A stretch of 64,000 nucleotides of DNA from positions 1 to 64,000 of the forward strand of contig NZ_LJAL01000010.1 of assembly GCF_001419985.1 (NCBI RefSeq). The letters run 5' to 3'. Below are positions 19,020 to 27,787 of this stretch, piece after piece. The notes under the pieces are model-generated. The model was given only the letters and a program-made list of their open reading frames with translations. It did no database searches and was not told the DNA's origin. Within the stretch, counting starts at the first letter, position 1. Each line of letters opens with the position of its first letter. The position numbers were made by a program, and so were the translations under genes. The stretch comes from Loktanella sp. 5RATIMAR09 (lineage in GTDB: Bacteria > Pseudomonadota > Alphaproteobacteria > Rhodobacterales > Rhodobacteraceae).

Positions 19020-19724
19020 TCAGTCAGTCTGAGGTCCACAAAGATACGTTTCCAGCAGGGCGATCAGTTCGGGCACCGTCCGGCTTGCACTTGATCCCGG
19101 CGAGAAAGCTTCAATTGCAGCAAGTGACTTCGGGCCCAGAACACCATCGACCTGTCCCGGGTTTTCACCTGCTATGACCAGTAAGCGCTGAAGCGCCGCG
19201 ACGTCATCGGTTTCTGCGACAGAGGCCGCACGGCACAGGACTTTCGCTGTTGTTTCACTTGTGCCGATCGGTTCCAGCGCAATTGCGGTGTTGACCGGTT
19301 CTGTGGCTGGCACGGCAGTAGCAGCGACCGGGACAGGCGCAACGGTCTCCACTTCTGCGCCCAGCAGGCATTGGCCAATTGATCTTGCTACGATCTCTGC
19401 ACCTTCAGGCGGGACCCCCACGCGGGACATTTCACAAGCTTGCGCAGACACGTCGCAGGTGATTGTCAACTCCCAGTCCTGAAAGGCGTCGGTCGGACGC
19501 AGTGTCCCTTCGGCTGATGCGAATATTGTGTAAGCATATCCGTTGACGACCCCGTCTTGCCAGAACGCCGGAAACTGGGCTGATGGGACATCGGACACAT
19601 GCGATTCGACATTTGTGGCACCGGGCAGTGGCCGCTCGAAAGTCCCCGAGACACATGGCGCGGCGGCCAACGACGATGCGGTCAAACCGAGCCAAAGCGC
19701 ATGTGGCAGAAGGCGGGCTATCAT
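19020..19724 (-). CDS. Secreted protein with C-terminal peptidoglycan-binding-like domain, last gene of the glycan operon
   Basis: The 234-residue protein has a signal peptide (MIARLLPHALWLGLTASSLAAA), an N-terminal domain of about 30-120 with paired Cys that I do not recognise, a Pro/Val/Ala-rich linker of about 120-160, and a C-terminal stretch (DVAALQRLLVIAGENPGQVD, GVLGPKSLAAIEAF) like a peptidoglycan_binding_1 domain. Its ATG overlaps the stop of the DUF3131 gene (ATGA), so it is translated with the operon. Inference: a periplasmic accessory protein that contacts the cell wall or the glycan. Confidence 0.7.
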   Translation of the reverse strand: MIARLLPHALWLGLTASSLAAAPCVSGTFERPLPGATNVESHVSDVPSAQFPAFWQDGVVNGYAYTIFASAEGTLRPTDAFQDWELTITCDVSAQACEMSRVGVPPEGAEIVARSIGQCLLGAEVETVAPVPVAATAVPATEPVNTAIALEPIGTSETTAKVLCRAASVAETDDVAALQRLLVIAGENPGQVDGVLGPKSLAAIEAFSPGSSASRTVPELIALLETYLCGPQTD

Positions 19725-21046
19725 TGCCCTGCCCTGATCAAGGGACCGTGTGCGCGAAACGCCAACGATGCCAAGACCACCGCGTTTGTGTTCACCGTGA
19801 CCGAACTGTTTGTCGTGCCATCAATCTCGTAAATGCCTTCGGGCCAGCCGCGCTCTGTGTCACCCAAAGGTGCAATTGCGGCCACCAGTTCACGTGTATA
19901 ATCCGTGCCGAAAAGTGCATCCCACGCGAAAGCGACCTTTGTTGTGATCGTGCGCTTGCTGTCTAATCTCTCACCTCTGAACGTCATCACGGCCCAAGGC
20001 GCCCCACCGCCCCAGACAGACGAGTAGATAAAGTACGGGGCCACATCGATGTGAGACTCGCTCACAGCCGTTAGGATGCCGGAATTGCGATAGCGGGCTT
20101 CTTGCGCACTGTAGATCGCAGTTGCAAATCGCGCAGACCGCGCGTCAAAGCCGAATTCCAACCCGTCAAAGAGATATGGCTCGCTCACGGTAAAAGCAGG
20201 AGTGACGTTCCGATGCAGCCGCGTGTCTACCGGAATCGGATGGCCTTCGACATCGCGCACCATCAAATGGCTTTCCGCATCATAGGCATTATAGACGTCG
20301 TAACCAAAGAGCATCATCGCCTTGGCTGCATACTGCTCGTAACCAACCCGACCCTCTTGGTCACGTCGCAAGTTCCCTTCGATCATATTGCCGCCAATGA
20401 GTTGACCGTTCTCAACCATTTCGGAAAGGTTCCACCGGTTGATAAGGCGCGCGGTTTGTTGGGCGAGTTCGGGATAGTTGGCTTCGACATGGCCAAGTGC
20501 CGCCACCATGCGGGCAATGTCCAAGGCTGACCAGCCAAGGCCGCGCTCGACCGGTTCATTGGCGTAATTCACCAGTTCTCCGGTGCGCACATTATAGGCC
20601 TTGTTCGGCAGCACCCCGTCAAACAGCCGGATGTCATTGAGAGTATCCAAAGCCAAGCCAATGCGCTCGACTGCTTCGCTTCGCGCAATGACACCCAGCC
20701 TTTCGGCCGAAATCGTTGCGACGAAATAGGATCCGGTTTCCCACATCGTGGTGGACGGGTAATTGTCTGTCGAGTTCACAAGGCCTGTTGTGGGGTCAGT
20801 ATTGTTCTGGAAATAGCGCCACGCGATCTGCGCGTATGCGATGTCGTCTGGCGAAGAGGTCCTCGTGATCGCAAGAGGCAGTGGTGCGACGTCGTCAAAC
20901 TGTGCCATTTGCCCACCTGCGTTCTGTGTGTTGTCAGCGCCGTCAGAACGGCGATCTATTGCGGTTACCAGTGCCAGACCGCACGCCAGAGCCAGCAGAA
21001 AGATGATATGGCTACGTGCTTTGATGATGTTGTCTTTAACGCTCAT
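19721..21046 (-). CDS. DUF3131 protein B, putative glycan-active enzyme
   Basis: From the ATG at 21046 (AAGGAATTGAATAAC upstream) the protein has 441 residues: an N-terminal membrane anchor or signal (HIIFLLALACGLALVTAI) and a DUF3131 domain from about 80 to 430. Blocks shared with the paralogue in this operon are YPSTTMWETGSYF, NKAYNVRTGELVNYANEP, QEGRVGYEQYAAKAM, LFDGLEFGFDARS and ERGWPEGIYEIDGTTN. The regular helical pattern with Trp, Asp/Glu and Tyr in conserved positions resembles alpha/alpha-barrel carbohydrate enzymes, but no activity is established that I can name. It lies directly behind the GT2 gene and overlaps the next gene. Confidence 0.85.
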   Translation of the reverse strand: MSVKDNIIKARSHIIFLLALACGLALVTAIDRRSDGADNTQNAGGQMAQFDDVAPLPLAITRTSSPDDIAYAQIAWRYFQNNTDPTTGLVNSTDNYPSTTMWETGSYFVATISAERLGVIARSEAVERIGLALDTLNDIRLFDGVLPNKAYNVRTGELVNYANEPVERGLGWSALDIARMVAALGHVEANYPELAQQTARLINRWNLSEMVENGQLIGGNMIEGNLRRDQEGRVGYEQYAAKAMMLFGYDVYNAYDAESHLMVRDVEGHPIPVDTRLHRNVTPAFTVSEPYLFDGLEFGFDARSARFATAIYSAQEARYRNSGILTAVSESHIDVAPYFIYSSVWGGGAPWAVMTFRGERLDSKRTITTKVAFAWDALFGTDYTRELVAAIAPLGDTERGWPEGIYEIDGTTNSSVTVNTNAVVLASLAFRAHGPLIRAGQ

Positions 21047-21047
21047 G

Positions 21048-22868
21048 TTATTCAATTCCTTCTTCCGCGCCGGGCAACCAAAGTGCCGCGCCGATAATGC
21101 CCAGCATCGCCAAGCAGTTGTTAAAACCCCATAGAATGTTTGATACGACGCCGGTGGCTGAATGCGGTGTCGCGTCAGCGGCAAGCGCCCCTAGCGCCCA
21201 GAGACCAGCAAGGACCGTCAAAACAACGACGGCGATTTGCGGCCTCACCAATACAAGGAAATTCCCCGACTGCCGCACTTTGGGTGTGACCTTGAAAGAG
21301 ATCTGGCTGCCTTTCAGCACCGAAGTGATCGCCCGCAAACCCAAGGGGAAGAATGACAGATAGCTGGCCTTTGCCGCATATCCCGGCACGCCCCACGTTC
21401 CCGCCATCATGGCCAGTTCCAGTGTCACAAGAAACGGGATCAGGTGCCAAAAGAACGCGTCCGAGTAAGCCGTCACCGGCGAAATACCCGTGAACAAATA
21501 CACAATCGGGGCGATCAGAAAGATCACGTTCCAGATCGGCGCCAGATAGGAATAGAACGTTGTGGCGTACATCATCCGCTGGGGAAACGTCAGGCCGCGC
21601 CGAAAGAGTGGATTGTCATGGATCAGGATATCAAGACTGCCACCCGCATATTTGTAACGCTGCGTGGTCCACGTCAGCAGGTCTTGCGGGGAAAGCATTT
21701 TGCTTTCCACAATTGGGTGCATCTTCGACTTCCAACCGCGCTCGCGGTCTGCATGCATCACGATCGAGGTGTAGATGTCTTCCGAGACATGAAAACGGTA
21801 AGGTGTCAGGATTTCGGTGGTCGCCGCCTCTGTGCGGATCGCGTCCATCAGGTCCGGGGCGATCTCGCGTTCTTTGCTTGAGACCGTAATAACTTCTTCT
21901 GTGGCATGGGCGCGGGTTTCAACCTTTGCGCCAAAGCTGCGCAACGCGGCTTCCATGACGGCTTCGCGACGGTGGATGGACCCTGCACCACAGCAGAAAG
22001 AGGCATTCGCCCAGTTCCGGCGGCGCTGAATGATATCGTAAAACATCTTGGGGTCGGACACAAAAGGATCAGCGCCGATCCGGATTGGCCCGACGACTTT
22101 CTGTATCGCGCGACCGGCGATGGCTGCTTTTTGACCAAAGCGCCGGTTCAGGGCAGCATCGAGGGTTTCACCCTCGGGCAGGTCATAGAACCACTGCGGT
22201 GTTTGAACCCATGCCATCTTGGGGTCATTGAAGTACCCCAAAGTATTTTCAAGAATTGTGGGAAAGGGCCGTGTGTCGGCGTCGCAGATGATCAGCAGGT
22301 CGCCCGAGGTCTGCTCCATCGCATGCCGCAGGTTACCAGCCTTGAAGCCCTCGTTTGTAGTGCGCGTAATATAGTTGACCCCTTCTGCTTCGGCGATGCG
22401 GCGCATCTCGGCACGGCGTCCGTCATCAAGCACATGAATACGAATGTCGATTGCGTGGGGATATGTGATTTTCTTGGCATCGCGCAGACCAAGGCGCACC
22501 AGCGCGGGATCCTCGTTATAGGTTGCGAACATGATATCCACAGCGAGGGGGCGGTCGCCCTCGGGGTGATCGGGTGCAATATCATTAAGGCACGACGGAG
22601 GGGCCAGGATCTCGATTGGTTCGTCTTTCCAGAGATTGAAGACGAAAAGGATCATCCCGATATATGCACAGGTTTCGGCGATGGCGAGCGGGACCGCGAA
22701 CCACATCGCCTCGGTGTTGAGTGAGGCCGTCCAGCGCCACTCAATGTACCATGCGCCCACGACCAGAGCGACAGTCGCGAGTGACTGCCACAGCAGTTCA
22801 CGCGGTGCCGAATATGGCAGTGGCGGCTCCGGTGTCCGGTCTTCGAACTTAAGGAAGTAGTCGTCCAT
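21048..22868 (-). CDS. Cellulose-synthase-like processive GT2 glycosyltransferase
   Basis: The 606-residue protein has two N-terminal membrane spans, a cytoplasmic GT-A domain and about four or five C-terminal spans. Catalytic signatures are VLDDGRR (D148/D149), ICDADTRP (D196-A-D198), WVQTPQWFYD as in BcsA, FCCGAGSIHRREA, SEDIYTS (362-368, the place of TED) and TTQRYKYAGG (401-410). The last motif stands where processive synthases have Q(Q/R)xRW, here with Lys-Tyr in place of Arg-Trp. No PilZ domain is fused. UDP-glucose is the likely donor because galU lies in the same region. The start abuts the acyltransferase stop (TAA-ATG). The polymer and linkage are unknown. Confidence 0.9.
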   Translation of the reverse strand: MDDYFLKFEDRTPEPPLPYSAPRELLWQSLATVALVVGAWYIEWRWTASLNTEAMWFAVPLAIAETCAYIGMILFVFNLWKDEPIEILAPPSCLNDIAPDHPEGDRPLAVDIMFATYNEDPALVRLGLRDAKKITYPHAIDIRIHVLDDGRRAEMRRIAEAEGVNYITRTTNEGFKAGNLRHAMEQTSGDLLIICDADTRPFPTILENTLGYFNDPKMAWVQTPQWFYDLPEGETLDAALNRRFGQKAAIAGRAIQKVVGPIRIGADPFVSDPKMFYDIIQRRRNWANASFCCGAGSIHRREAVMEAALRSFGAKVETRAHATEEVITVSSKEREIAPDLMDAIRTEAATTEILTPYRFHVSEDIYTSIVMHADRERGWKSKMHPIVESKMLSPQDLLTWTTQRYKYAGGSLDILIHDNPLFRRGLTFPQRMMYATTFYSYLAPIWNVIFLIAPIVYLFTGISPVTAYSDAFFWHLIPFLVTLELAMMAGTWGVPGYAAKASYLSFFPLGLRAITSVLKGSQISFKVTPKVRQSGNFLVLVRPQIAVVVLTVLAGLWALGALAADATPHSATGVVSNILWGFNNCLAMLGIIGAALWLPGAEEGIE

Positions 22869-24023
22869 TTAAATGGCCATCGCTGACTTGCGGGATTTGA
22901 GAAGTTCCCAAGGGGTTGGACCCAGACCAATCGTCCAAGCCAGAGGAAGAAATTTCGACAGAGCAATCGTGACAGCAAATGACAACGGCAGCGCGACGGC
23001 AAACCGCCCGGTGACGATCATCCACGGGTCCATGAGTGGTGAAATCCCGGTTGTGAAAATCGCAATGTCGTACAGGTCGATCACAAACGGATGCACAAGA
23101 TAGACACCAAAGGTATAGCGCGCCAGTTCGCTCCACTTGGCAGACCACTGCAAATACTGACCGCCAATGAAGATGAAGAAAACAAAGATCGGCATCAGGA
23201 AGTGGCCGTAAAAATCCCAGCCACTGCGCACACCCCATGATCCGGTATCAAACGCGGTATAGAAGAAGGGCAAGGTTGCGACATACGCCAGTGCTGCAAA
23301 GTAAAAACTGACCCTGCGGATCAGGCGCGCTTCGCCGCGCGGGATGCCGTCATTCCAAAGCCCGTAGATGGCAAAGGCCGCCATACCGTACCCGACGTAG
23401 CCGAAAACCTTGATCGCCCGCAGAATGTAATCGCGCAGCATGGGATCAATCTCCAAACCCCATATGAACGCTTGCGCATTGTTCATCACACCGATGGTGA
23501 TCACCACTGTCAGACCAAGAACAGGATAGCGTGTCGCGGCCCGCATGACGGGGTAGAATAGGAAAAGCGCAAAGAGCGTTGGCAGAAAGTGCATGTGATA
23601 TTGGGACTTGCCCAGGATCAGATACCCCAGCCAGGACTTGGCCTGCCCCAGCTGCTCCCAGATGTAGGGCGCGTAATTGAAGGCATCTGCCTTTAGCAGC
23701 CGGAAGAACGCGTAAAATACAGCCCAGAACAAGAACGGGACAAGCAGTCTTTGGGCCTGCGTAGAAATGACATTGCCATAGTGCGGCATCTTTTTGTCCA
23801 CACGCATCGCCATAAGAAACAACGAAAACATGAAGAACATCTCAGAGCCCGAAAACTCGCCGAGGGATCGCATGAAGACAGGTATGACCCTTTCTCCTTC
23901 GGTCGCGTCCGGAAAGGCCTGCCCGCCAAAATCAGTTGAACTGTGAATAAGGACGACGCCGAAAGCTGCAAAAACGCGGTTTGCATCGAACCAGACCAAA
24001 CGTGGTTTAGAGGCGGTACTCAT
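22869..24023 (-). CDS. Acyltransferase family 3 (OpgC-like) membrane protein
   Basis: The 384-residue protein has about ten spans and the AT3 signature R-x10-H in WFDANRVFAAFGVVLIH, plus SGSEMFFMFSLFL and FGVYLVHPFVIDLYDIA near the C-terminus. AT3 proteins move acyl groups (acetyl, succinyl and others) across the inner membrane onto extracytoplasmic glycans, as in OpgC, OafA or cellulose/EPS acetylation. Its ATG overlaps the upstream DUF3131 stop (ATGA) and its own stop abuts the GT2 start, so it should decorate the product of this operon. Acyl donor and position are unknown. Confidence 0.88.
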   Translation of the reverse strand: MSTASKPRLVWFDANRVFAAFGVVLIHSSTDFGGQAFPDATEGERVIPVFMRSLGEFSGSEMFFMFSLFLMAMRVDKKMPHYGNVISTQAQRLLVPFLFWAVFYAFFRLLKADAFNYAPYIWEQLGQAKSWLGYLILGKSQYHMHFLPTLFALFLFYPVMRAATRYPVLGLTVVITIGVMNNAQAFIWGLEIDPMLRDYILRAIKVFGYVGYGMAAFAIYGLWNDGIPRGEARLIRRVSFYFAALAYVATLPFFYTAFDTGSWGVRSGWDFYGHFLMPIFVFFIFIGGQYLQWSAKWSELARYTFGVYLVHPFVIDLYDIAIFTTGISPLMDPWMIVTGRFAVALPLSFAVTIALSKFLPLAWTIGLGPTPWELLKSRKSAMAI

Positions 24024-25747
24024 TGGCTTACCCCCGGTGCAGGACAGCTTTGCGGCAAGACCTGCCGGACCTGAAGTGGTTCCAGCTTGTGTTCTTGGGT
24101 ACTGCACCCAGTGGCAGCGACTTCGCCTCCTGCCACTACGGGACGGCAATACAGGAATTCCTCAACCGGAATGACAGGTCTGACCGTATTGCGGCTTGCG
24201 CAGGCACAGCAGGGAATTTCTTCAACAGCAGGGTTGGGATGGCACTTGTTGGCGCGAATATCGGTTCCGACAAACGCTGTGTCCCAGACTTGTGTGTTCT
24301 GGTTCACATGCTGCAAGATTGGCCCCTGCACCTTGTAGAGCAGCGCCGCCAGAATAACCCCGTTGTTATTTGCCGTTTGTAGCGGAATGAACCCATTCCC
24401 GTTCTCATAGAGGCCCTCGTAGAACCCGCGATCCGGCACTGACAGGTCTGCAACAGTTTCAAATAACAGGTCGGTATACGGCGTGTCCCAAAGTGCCCAC
24501 AAACCAACAGCCGCTTTCGCGGACACGGCGGCCCGGTCGGGTTGATAGGCGCCTGTTGGGTCTAGCGTGTTCCACGCATAACCATCGGCAAAGATACTGT
24601 CATAGACAAAGTAAGGGCTGCCTTCGACCTGATGCTCTGATCGTGCGGTGATGATGCCCGTCCGTTCAAACCGACGCTGCTGGACAAGATAGATCCGGTT
24701 GGCAAATTCCGCCCGCCAGCCGTGGCTTGCGACCATATTGTCGTTTGTGTCGTCGGTCGGCAGATCCCAGCCAAGCTCCAGCCCGTCCAGAATATAACCT
24801 TCGGTCAGAACATAGTTCTGGCTTTTGAAAACACGCGGATCGCGTCCGTCATATGGCACACGAACGTCGTAGATATAGGCGTATTCCAATGGTTCTGGCG
24901 ACATCGCACGCGCAACGTCAAACCCCCAAAGAGCAAACCCTTTCGCGGCATATTCCTCATAGCCAAGACGGCCTTCTTGCACGTAGCGTGTTTCACCGTT
25001 GCCTTGTGTGAACGAGCCGAACATACGGCCATCTTCATTGATCAGATTGCAGAAATTCCAGCGCATCGGAACGTTGTCAACGCTATTGGCAAGATGCGGA
25101 TGACGTTCCTTGAGAATGCGTAGCCAGACCAGAAGGCGGCCGATGTCATTTGCGGACATGCCAATCTCACCCGGCTGGTTTGCATAGTTCACCATTTCGC
25201 CGGTTGCGGCGTTATACACTTTGTTAGGCGCTTCTCCGCGATACAGAGGCAGGTTGCGCAGCGTATTGAGGATACGGGTCGCGCGGTCATCAAGCTCTCT
25301 TTTGTCGATCACACACAACTCGTAGGCCGCAACCATGGCGCTGATGTAGGATGCAGTGTCCCAAAGGGTGGTCGAAGGGAAGTTGCCGACCGCATTCACC
25401 AATCCGGTTTCTGGCTGATAAAACGTCTCGAAATAGGACCAGGCGGTCTTGGCCATTTCGAACTCGCGCGCTGTCAACGGCCCATTGCGGCCGAAATGCG
25501 CGGCATTCTGGTTGCGCGATCCAGCCAAACATTCCTGCGCGACCGGCTCAGATGCGACAATGGTCAACGCCGTGCCCGATGTGATCGTGACACTGTCGTA
25601 GTCTTGCCCATCGACGGCGGACCCGGTGATAGTGATCGCCAGAGTTGAATCTGCGCTATCCTGCGCCATGGCCGGAGCAATCAAACCAAGGCCAAAGCCT
25701 GAAAAGGCAACTACGCGCAAAAAGCTGGTAAATTTATGTTTTTTCAC
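24020..25747 (-). CDS. DUF3131 protein A, putative secreted glycan-active enzyme
   Basis: The 575-residue protein has a signal peptide (cleavage near PAMAQDS), a short beta-rich N-terminal segment (TLAITITGSAVDGQDYDSVT), a DUF3131 domain of about 90-480 and a Cys-rich tail from about 500 (CHPNPAVEEIPCCACASRN). Domain blocks FPSTTLWDTASYI, NKVYNAATGEMVNYANQP, QEGRLGYEEYAAKGF, ILDGLELGWD and DRGFYEGLYENGNG match the paralogue B. It starts with GTG inside the stop of the RsbW-like gene (GTGA), preceded by AGGAG, so regulatory and glycan genes form one transcript. Inference: it trims, cuts or releases the glycan made by the GT2, a role like that of BcsZ in cellulose synthesis. Confidence 0.85.
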   Translation of the reverse strand: MKKHKFTSFLRVVAFSGFGLGLIAPAMAQDSADSTLAITITGSAVDGQDYDSVTITSGTALTIVASEPVAQECLAGSRNQNAAHFGRNGPLTAREFEMAKTAWSYFETFYQPETGLVNAVGNFPSTTLWDTASYISAMVAAYELCVIDKRELDDRATRILNTLRNLPLYRGEAPNKVYNAATGEMVNYANQPGEIGMSANDIGRLLVWLRILKERHPHLANSVDNVPMRWNFCNLINEDGRMFGSFTQGNGETRYVQEGRLGYEEYAAKGFALWGFDVARAMSPEPLEYAYIYDVRVPYDGRDPRVFKSQNYVLTEGYILDGLELGWDLPTDDTNDNMVASHGWRAEFANRIYLVQQRRFERTGIITARSEHQVEGSPYFVYDSIFADGYAWNTLDPTGAYQPDRAAVSAKAAVGLWALWDTPYTDLLFETVADLSVPDRGFYEGLYENGNGFIPLQTANNNGVILAALLYKVQGPILQHVNQNTQVWDTAFVGTDIRANKCHPNPAVEEIPCCACASRNTVRPVIPVEEFLYCRPVVAGGEVAATGCSTQEHKLEPLQVRQVLPQSCPAPGVSQ

Positions 25748-26211
25748 GAATTTTCTCCTGACTGCGTTGCAATCGGTTTCTTTGGGCGCGATTGGTTCCT
25801 GCCCGCCTTGAGGAAGGCCAAAGAGAGACGGTTGCGACCGTCGACGGGGCCGTATCTGACAACATCAGCGCATTTCAGAATTAGGCCCAGTCCACGTCCG
25901 CTTTCGGCCATCGGGTCGACTGCCGGCAAGAGTTTGACATGATCGCGAGGATCGAATGCTTCTGCGCCAGCCGGGTCGAATATCTCGACAACCACAGCTT
26001 GGGGGATTTCGGTAACGATCAGATCTACAAAGGCATCAGCGGTTTTCGGGTTGGCATGAACGACGATGTTGGTCAGCGCTTCTGTGACAGATATTTCACA
26101 ACGCACTGCATCGTCGCCCGTGAGGACCATGCTGACAGCCGCCTTCAGAGACATGACCATAAGGTCCACGTCTTCCAAGGTTTTTTGCATCTGATGGCGG
26201 CTCTTGATCAC
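25744..26211 (-). CDS. RsbW/SpoIIAB-like serine-protein kinase (partner-switch kinase)
   Basis: The 155-residue protein has an HATPase_c_2 fold with the N box SVTEALTNIVVHANP (E44, N48), a G1-type Asp in EIFDPAGAEAF and the glycine lid SGRGLGLILKCADVV. Proteins of this class bind and phosphorylate an STAS antagonist and alternately bind a sigma factor or another target. The GTG start lies in the STAS gene's TGA (GTGA), and the stop overlaps the DUF3131-A start. An alternative ATG is at 26190. No sigma factor gene adjoins, so its downstream target is unknown; it could be elsewhere or could be an enzyme of this operon. Confidence 0.87.
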   Translation of the reverse strand: MIKSRHQMQKTLEDVDLMVMSLKAAVSMVLTGDDAVRCEISVTEALTNIVVHANPKTADAFVDLIVTEIPQAVVVEIFDPAGAEAFDPRDHVKLLPAVDPMAESGRGLGLILKCADVVRYGPVDGRNRLSLAFLKAGRNQSRPKKPIATQSGENS

Positions 26212-26552
26212 TGGTATTCAGCCATTGACTGAACGGCTGCGTCGACATCCTTGTAGACCACAAAAACCCGATCCATCCGGCAGATCCGGAACATCTGCTG
26301 CACGTCACTGTTGAGGCCGGAAACAACAAGATCGCCCCGATGTCCGATTTTCTTCAGAACACCAACCAGCGCCCCGAGACCCGAGGAATCGAGAAACGTT
26401 ACATTCTTGAAATCAATGACGACACGATTTGCACCGCCATTGATGATGTCCGTCACCTCGTCTTTGAACATCTTTGCATTCGCGGCCGTCAGCCGTTCGG
26501 CACCGGGTCGGACGAGTGTGATGTTCTCATCAAGCGTTGTTGTATGTATCAC
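26208..26552 (-). CDS. RsbV/SpoIIAA-like STAS-domain anti-sigma-factor antagonist
   Basis: The 114-residue single STAS domain contains VIDFKNVTFLDSSGLGALVG. Ser56, directly after Asp55, is where SpoIIAA-type proteins are phosphorylated by the kinase and dephosphorylated by the phosphatase. The order phosphatase-STAS-kinase, with overlaps, matches classical partner-switch loci. It starts with GTG behind GAGGAAG and overlaps the 3' end of the RsbU-like gene by 23 bp. Confidence 0.9.
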   Translation of the reverse strand: MIHTTTLDENITLVRPGAERLTAANAKMFKDEVTDIINGGANRVVIDFKNVTFLDSSGLGALVGVLKKIGHRGDLVVSGLNSDVQQMFRICRMDRVFVVYKDVDAAVQSMAEYQ

Positions 26553-27759
26553 TGGGATTCTTCCTCTCGAGGGCGAGGACCGTTAGATCGTCTTCTAACG
26601 GCACGCCGTTGCGCCACAGGTTCAATGCCTGCACAATGGATAGCGGGATTTCGTCAACTCCCAAACGGGGGAACAAGCGCGCGATGTCGCCGATCCGTGG
26701 GGTGCCGAAAGGTTGATTTGATGTGTTTTCGGCCTCTGCCGCAGCGTCCGAACAAATGACCAGAGCCGCGCCGATTTCAAATTGATGCGTATTATTTCCA
26801 TAGGTTGCCGAGGACAACATGCCGACAGGAAAGCCGCCATCGCCAACCAAGCTCACACTTCCGGCCGGATCGACATAGAACGCAGACGGGTACCCTGCCT
26901 GGCAGAAATCCAGACGTCCCGACACACGATCGACAATGCCGCAGAACATGGTGAAATAGTCGTCGCCGTCGAATGCGCTGAAGCGGGCGTTCAATGTGGC
27001 GACCATCCCGGCGGGGTCGGGCCGACCATCCGCATCGAAAGCATGGGTGCGGAAATAATCCGGCGTAATCAGATGGCCGATTGCAACGGACAACAGCGAT
27101 GCGTGCACACCGTGCCCTGACACATCAACCGCGTAGAAACCCAGCTTTTTATCGTTTAATTCAAAATATCCAAACATGTCGCCCGAGACGATTGCCGAAG
27201 GCACGAAAGCGGACGCGACACGAAAGCCCATCACTTCGTCTTGCAGATTTGGCAAGAGCTGACACTGTGCCACGGCCGCTGCGCGCAGATCATCCTGAAT
27301 ACGCTGGTTGGTTTCCTTGATGATGCGCGTCCGGTCAGCAAGCTCTGTTGCGTGATTGATCAAACGCACCGCCGTCTGCAAACGCGCCTTGAGCAATGCG
27401 GGGCTGCTCTCTTTGGTGATGAAATCGTCAACGCCAGCCAGCAAAGCCGCGTCACGTATGTCAACCGCATCTGCCCCTGTGACCATAATGACATGGACAT
27501 ATTGATCCAGATTGCGCGCGCGTATCGCGCGGGTCAGGTCGATGCCATCAAGATGCGGCATCTCAAGATCACTGATCACGATCTCTGCTCTTGTCCGCGC
27601 CACGAGATCAAGTGCAATATCGCCGTCCGCAGCTTCAATTGCCTCAAATCCAAGACCATTGATCAGGCTGCACAAAAAGAGTCGCTGCAGATCAGAGTCT
27701 TCTGCAACGATTACCTTCATGCGCGGTGCTTGGGTTTGTCGTAAGGTGCGGTCGAACAT
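26530..27759 (-). CDS. RsbU-like PP2C/SpoIIE phosphatase with N-terminal receiver domain
   Basis: The 409-residue protein has a CheY-like receiver at about 14-135 (VIVAEDSD, phosphoacceptor D64 in IVISDLEMP, Lys in DDFITKESS), a short coiled linker of about 140-175 (TRIIKETNQRIQDDLRAAAV) and a SpoIIE/PP2C domain of about 175-400 with SGDMFGYF, FYAVDVSGHGVHAS and MFCGIVDRV. It should dephosphorylate the STAS protein when its receiver is activated. The ATG at 27759 follows AAGGAG, which is folded into a hairpin (27762-27787). The cognate signal may come from the hybrid kinase on the other side of galU. Confidence 0.9.
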   Translation of the reverse strand: MFDRTLRQTQAPRMKVIVAEDSDLQRLFLCSLINGLGFEAIEAADGDIALDLVARTRAEIVISDLEMPHLDGIDLTRAIRARNLDQYVHVIMVTGADAVDIRDAALLAGVDDFITKESSPALLKARLQTAVRLINHATELADRTRIIKETNQRIQDDLRAAAVAQCQLLPNLQDEVMGFRVASAFVPSAIVSGDMFGYFELNDKKLGFYAVDVSGHGVHASLLSVAIGHLITPDYFRTHAFDADGRPDPAGMVATLNARFSAFDGDDYFTMFCGIVDRVSGRLDFCQAGYPSAFYVDPAGSVSLVGDGGFPVGMLSSATYGNNTHQFEIGAALVICSDAAAEAENTSNQPFGTPRIGDIARLFPRLGVDEIPLSIVQALNLWRNGVPLEDDLTVLALERKNPSDTYNNA

Positions 27760-27761
27760 TT

Positions 27762-27787
27762 GATATCTCCTTGGCGAAGGAGGTATC
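27762..27787 (-). promoter_or_regulatory. RNA hairpin that masks the ribosome-binding site of the RsbU-like gene
   Basis: On the minus-strand RNA GATACCTCCTT pairs with AAGGAGATATC around a CGCC loop: ten of eleven positions pair, with one A-C mismatch. The AAGGAG at 27772-27767 is the Shine-Dalgarno of the ATG at 27759, so folding would block ribosome access. No T-run follows, so it is not a simple terminator. This suggests translational control, by an RNA-binding protein, a small RNA or temperature, which is inference. Confidence 0.6.
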
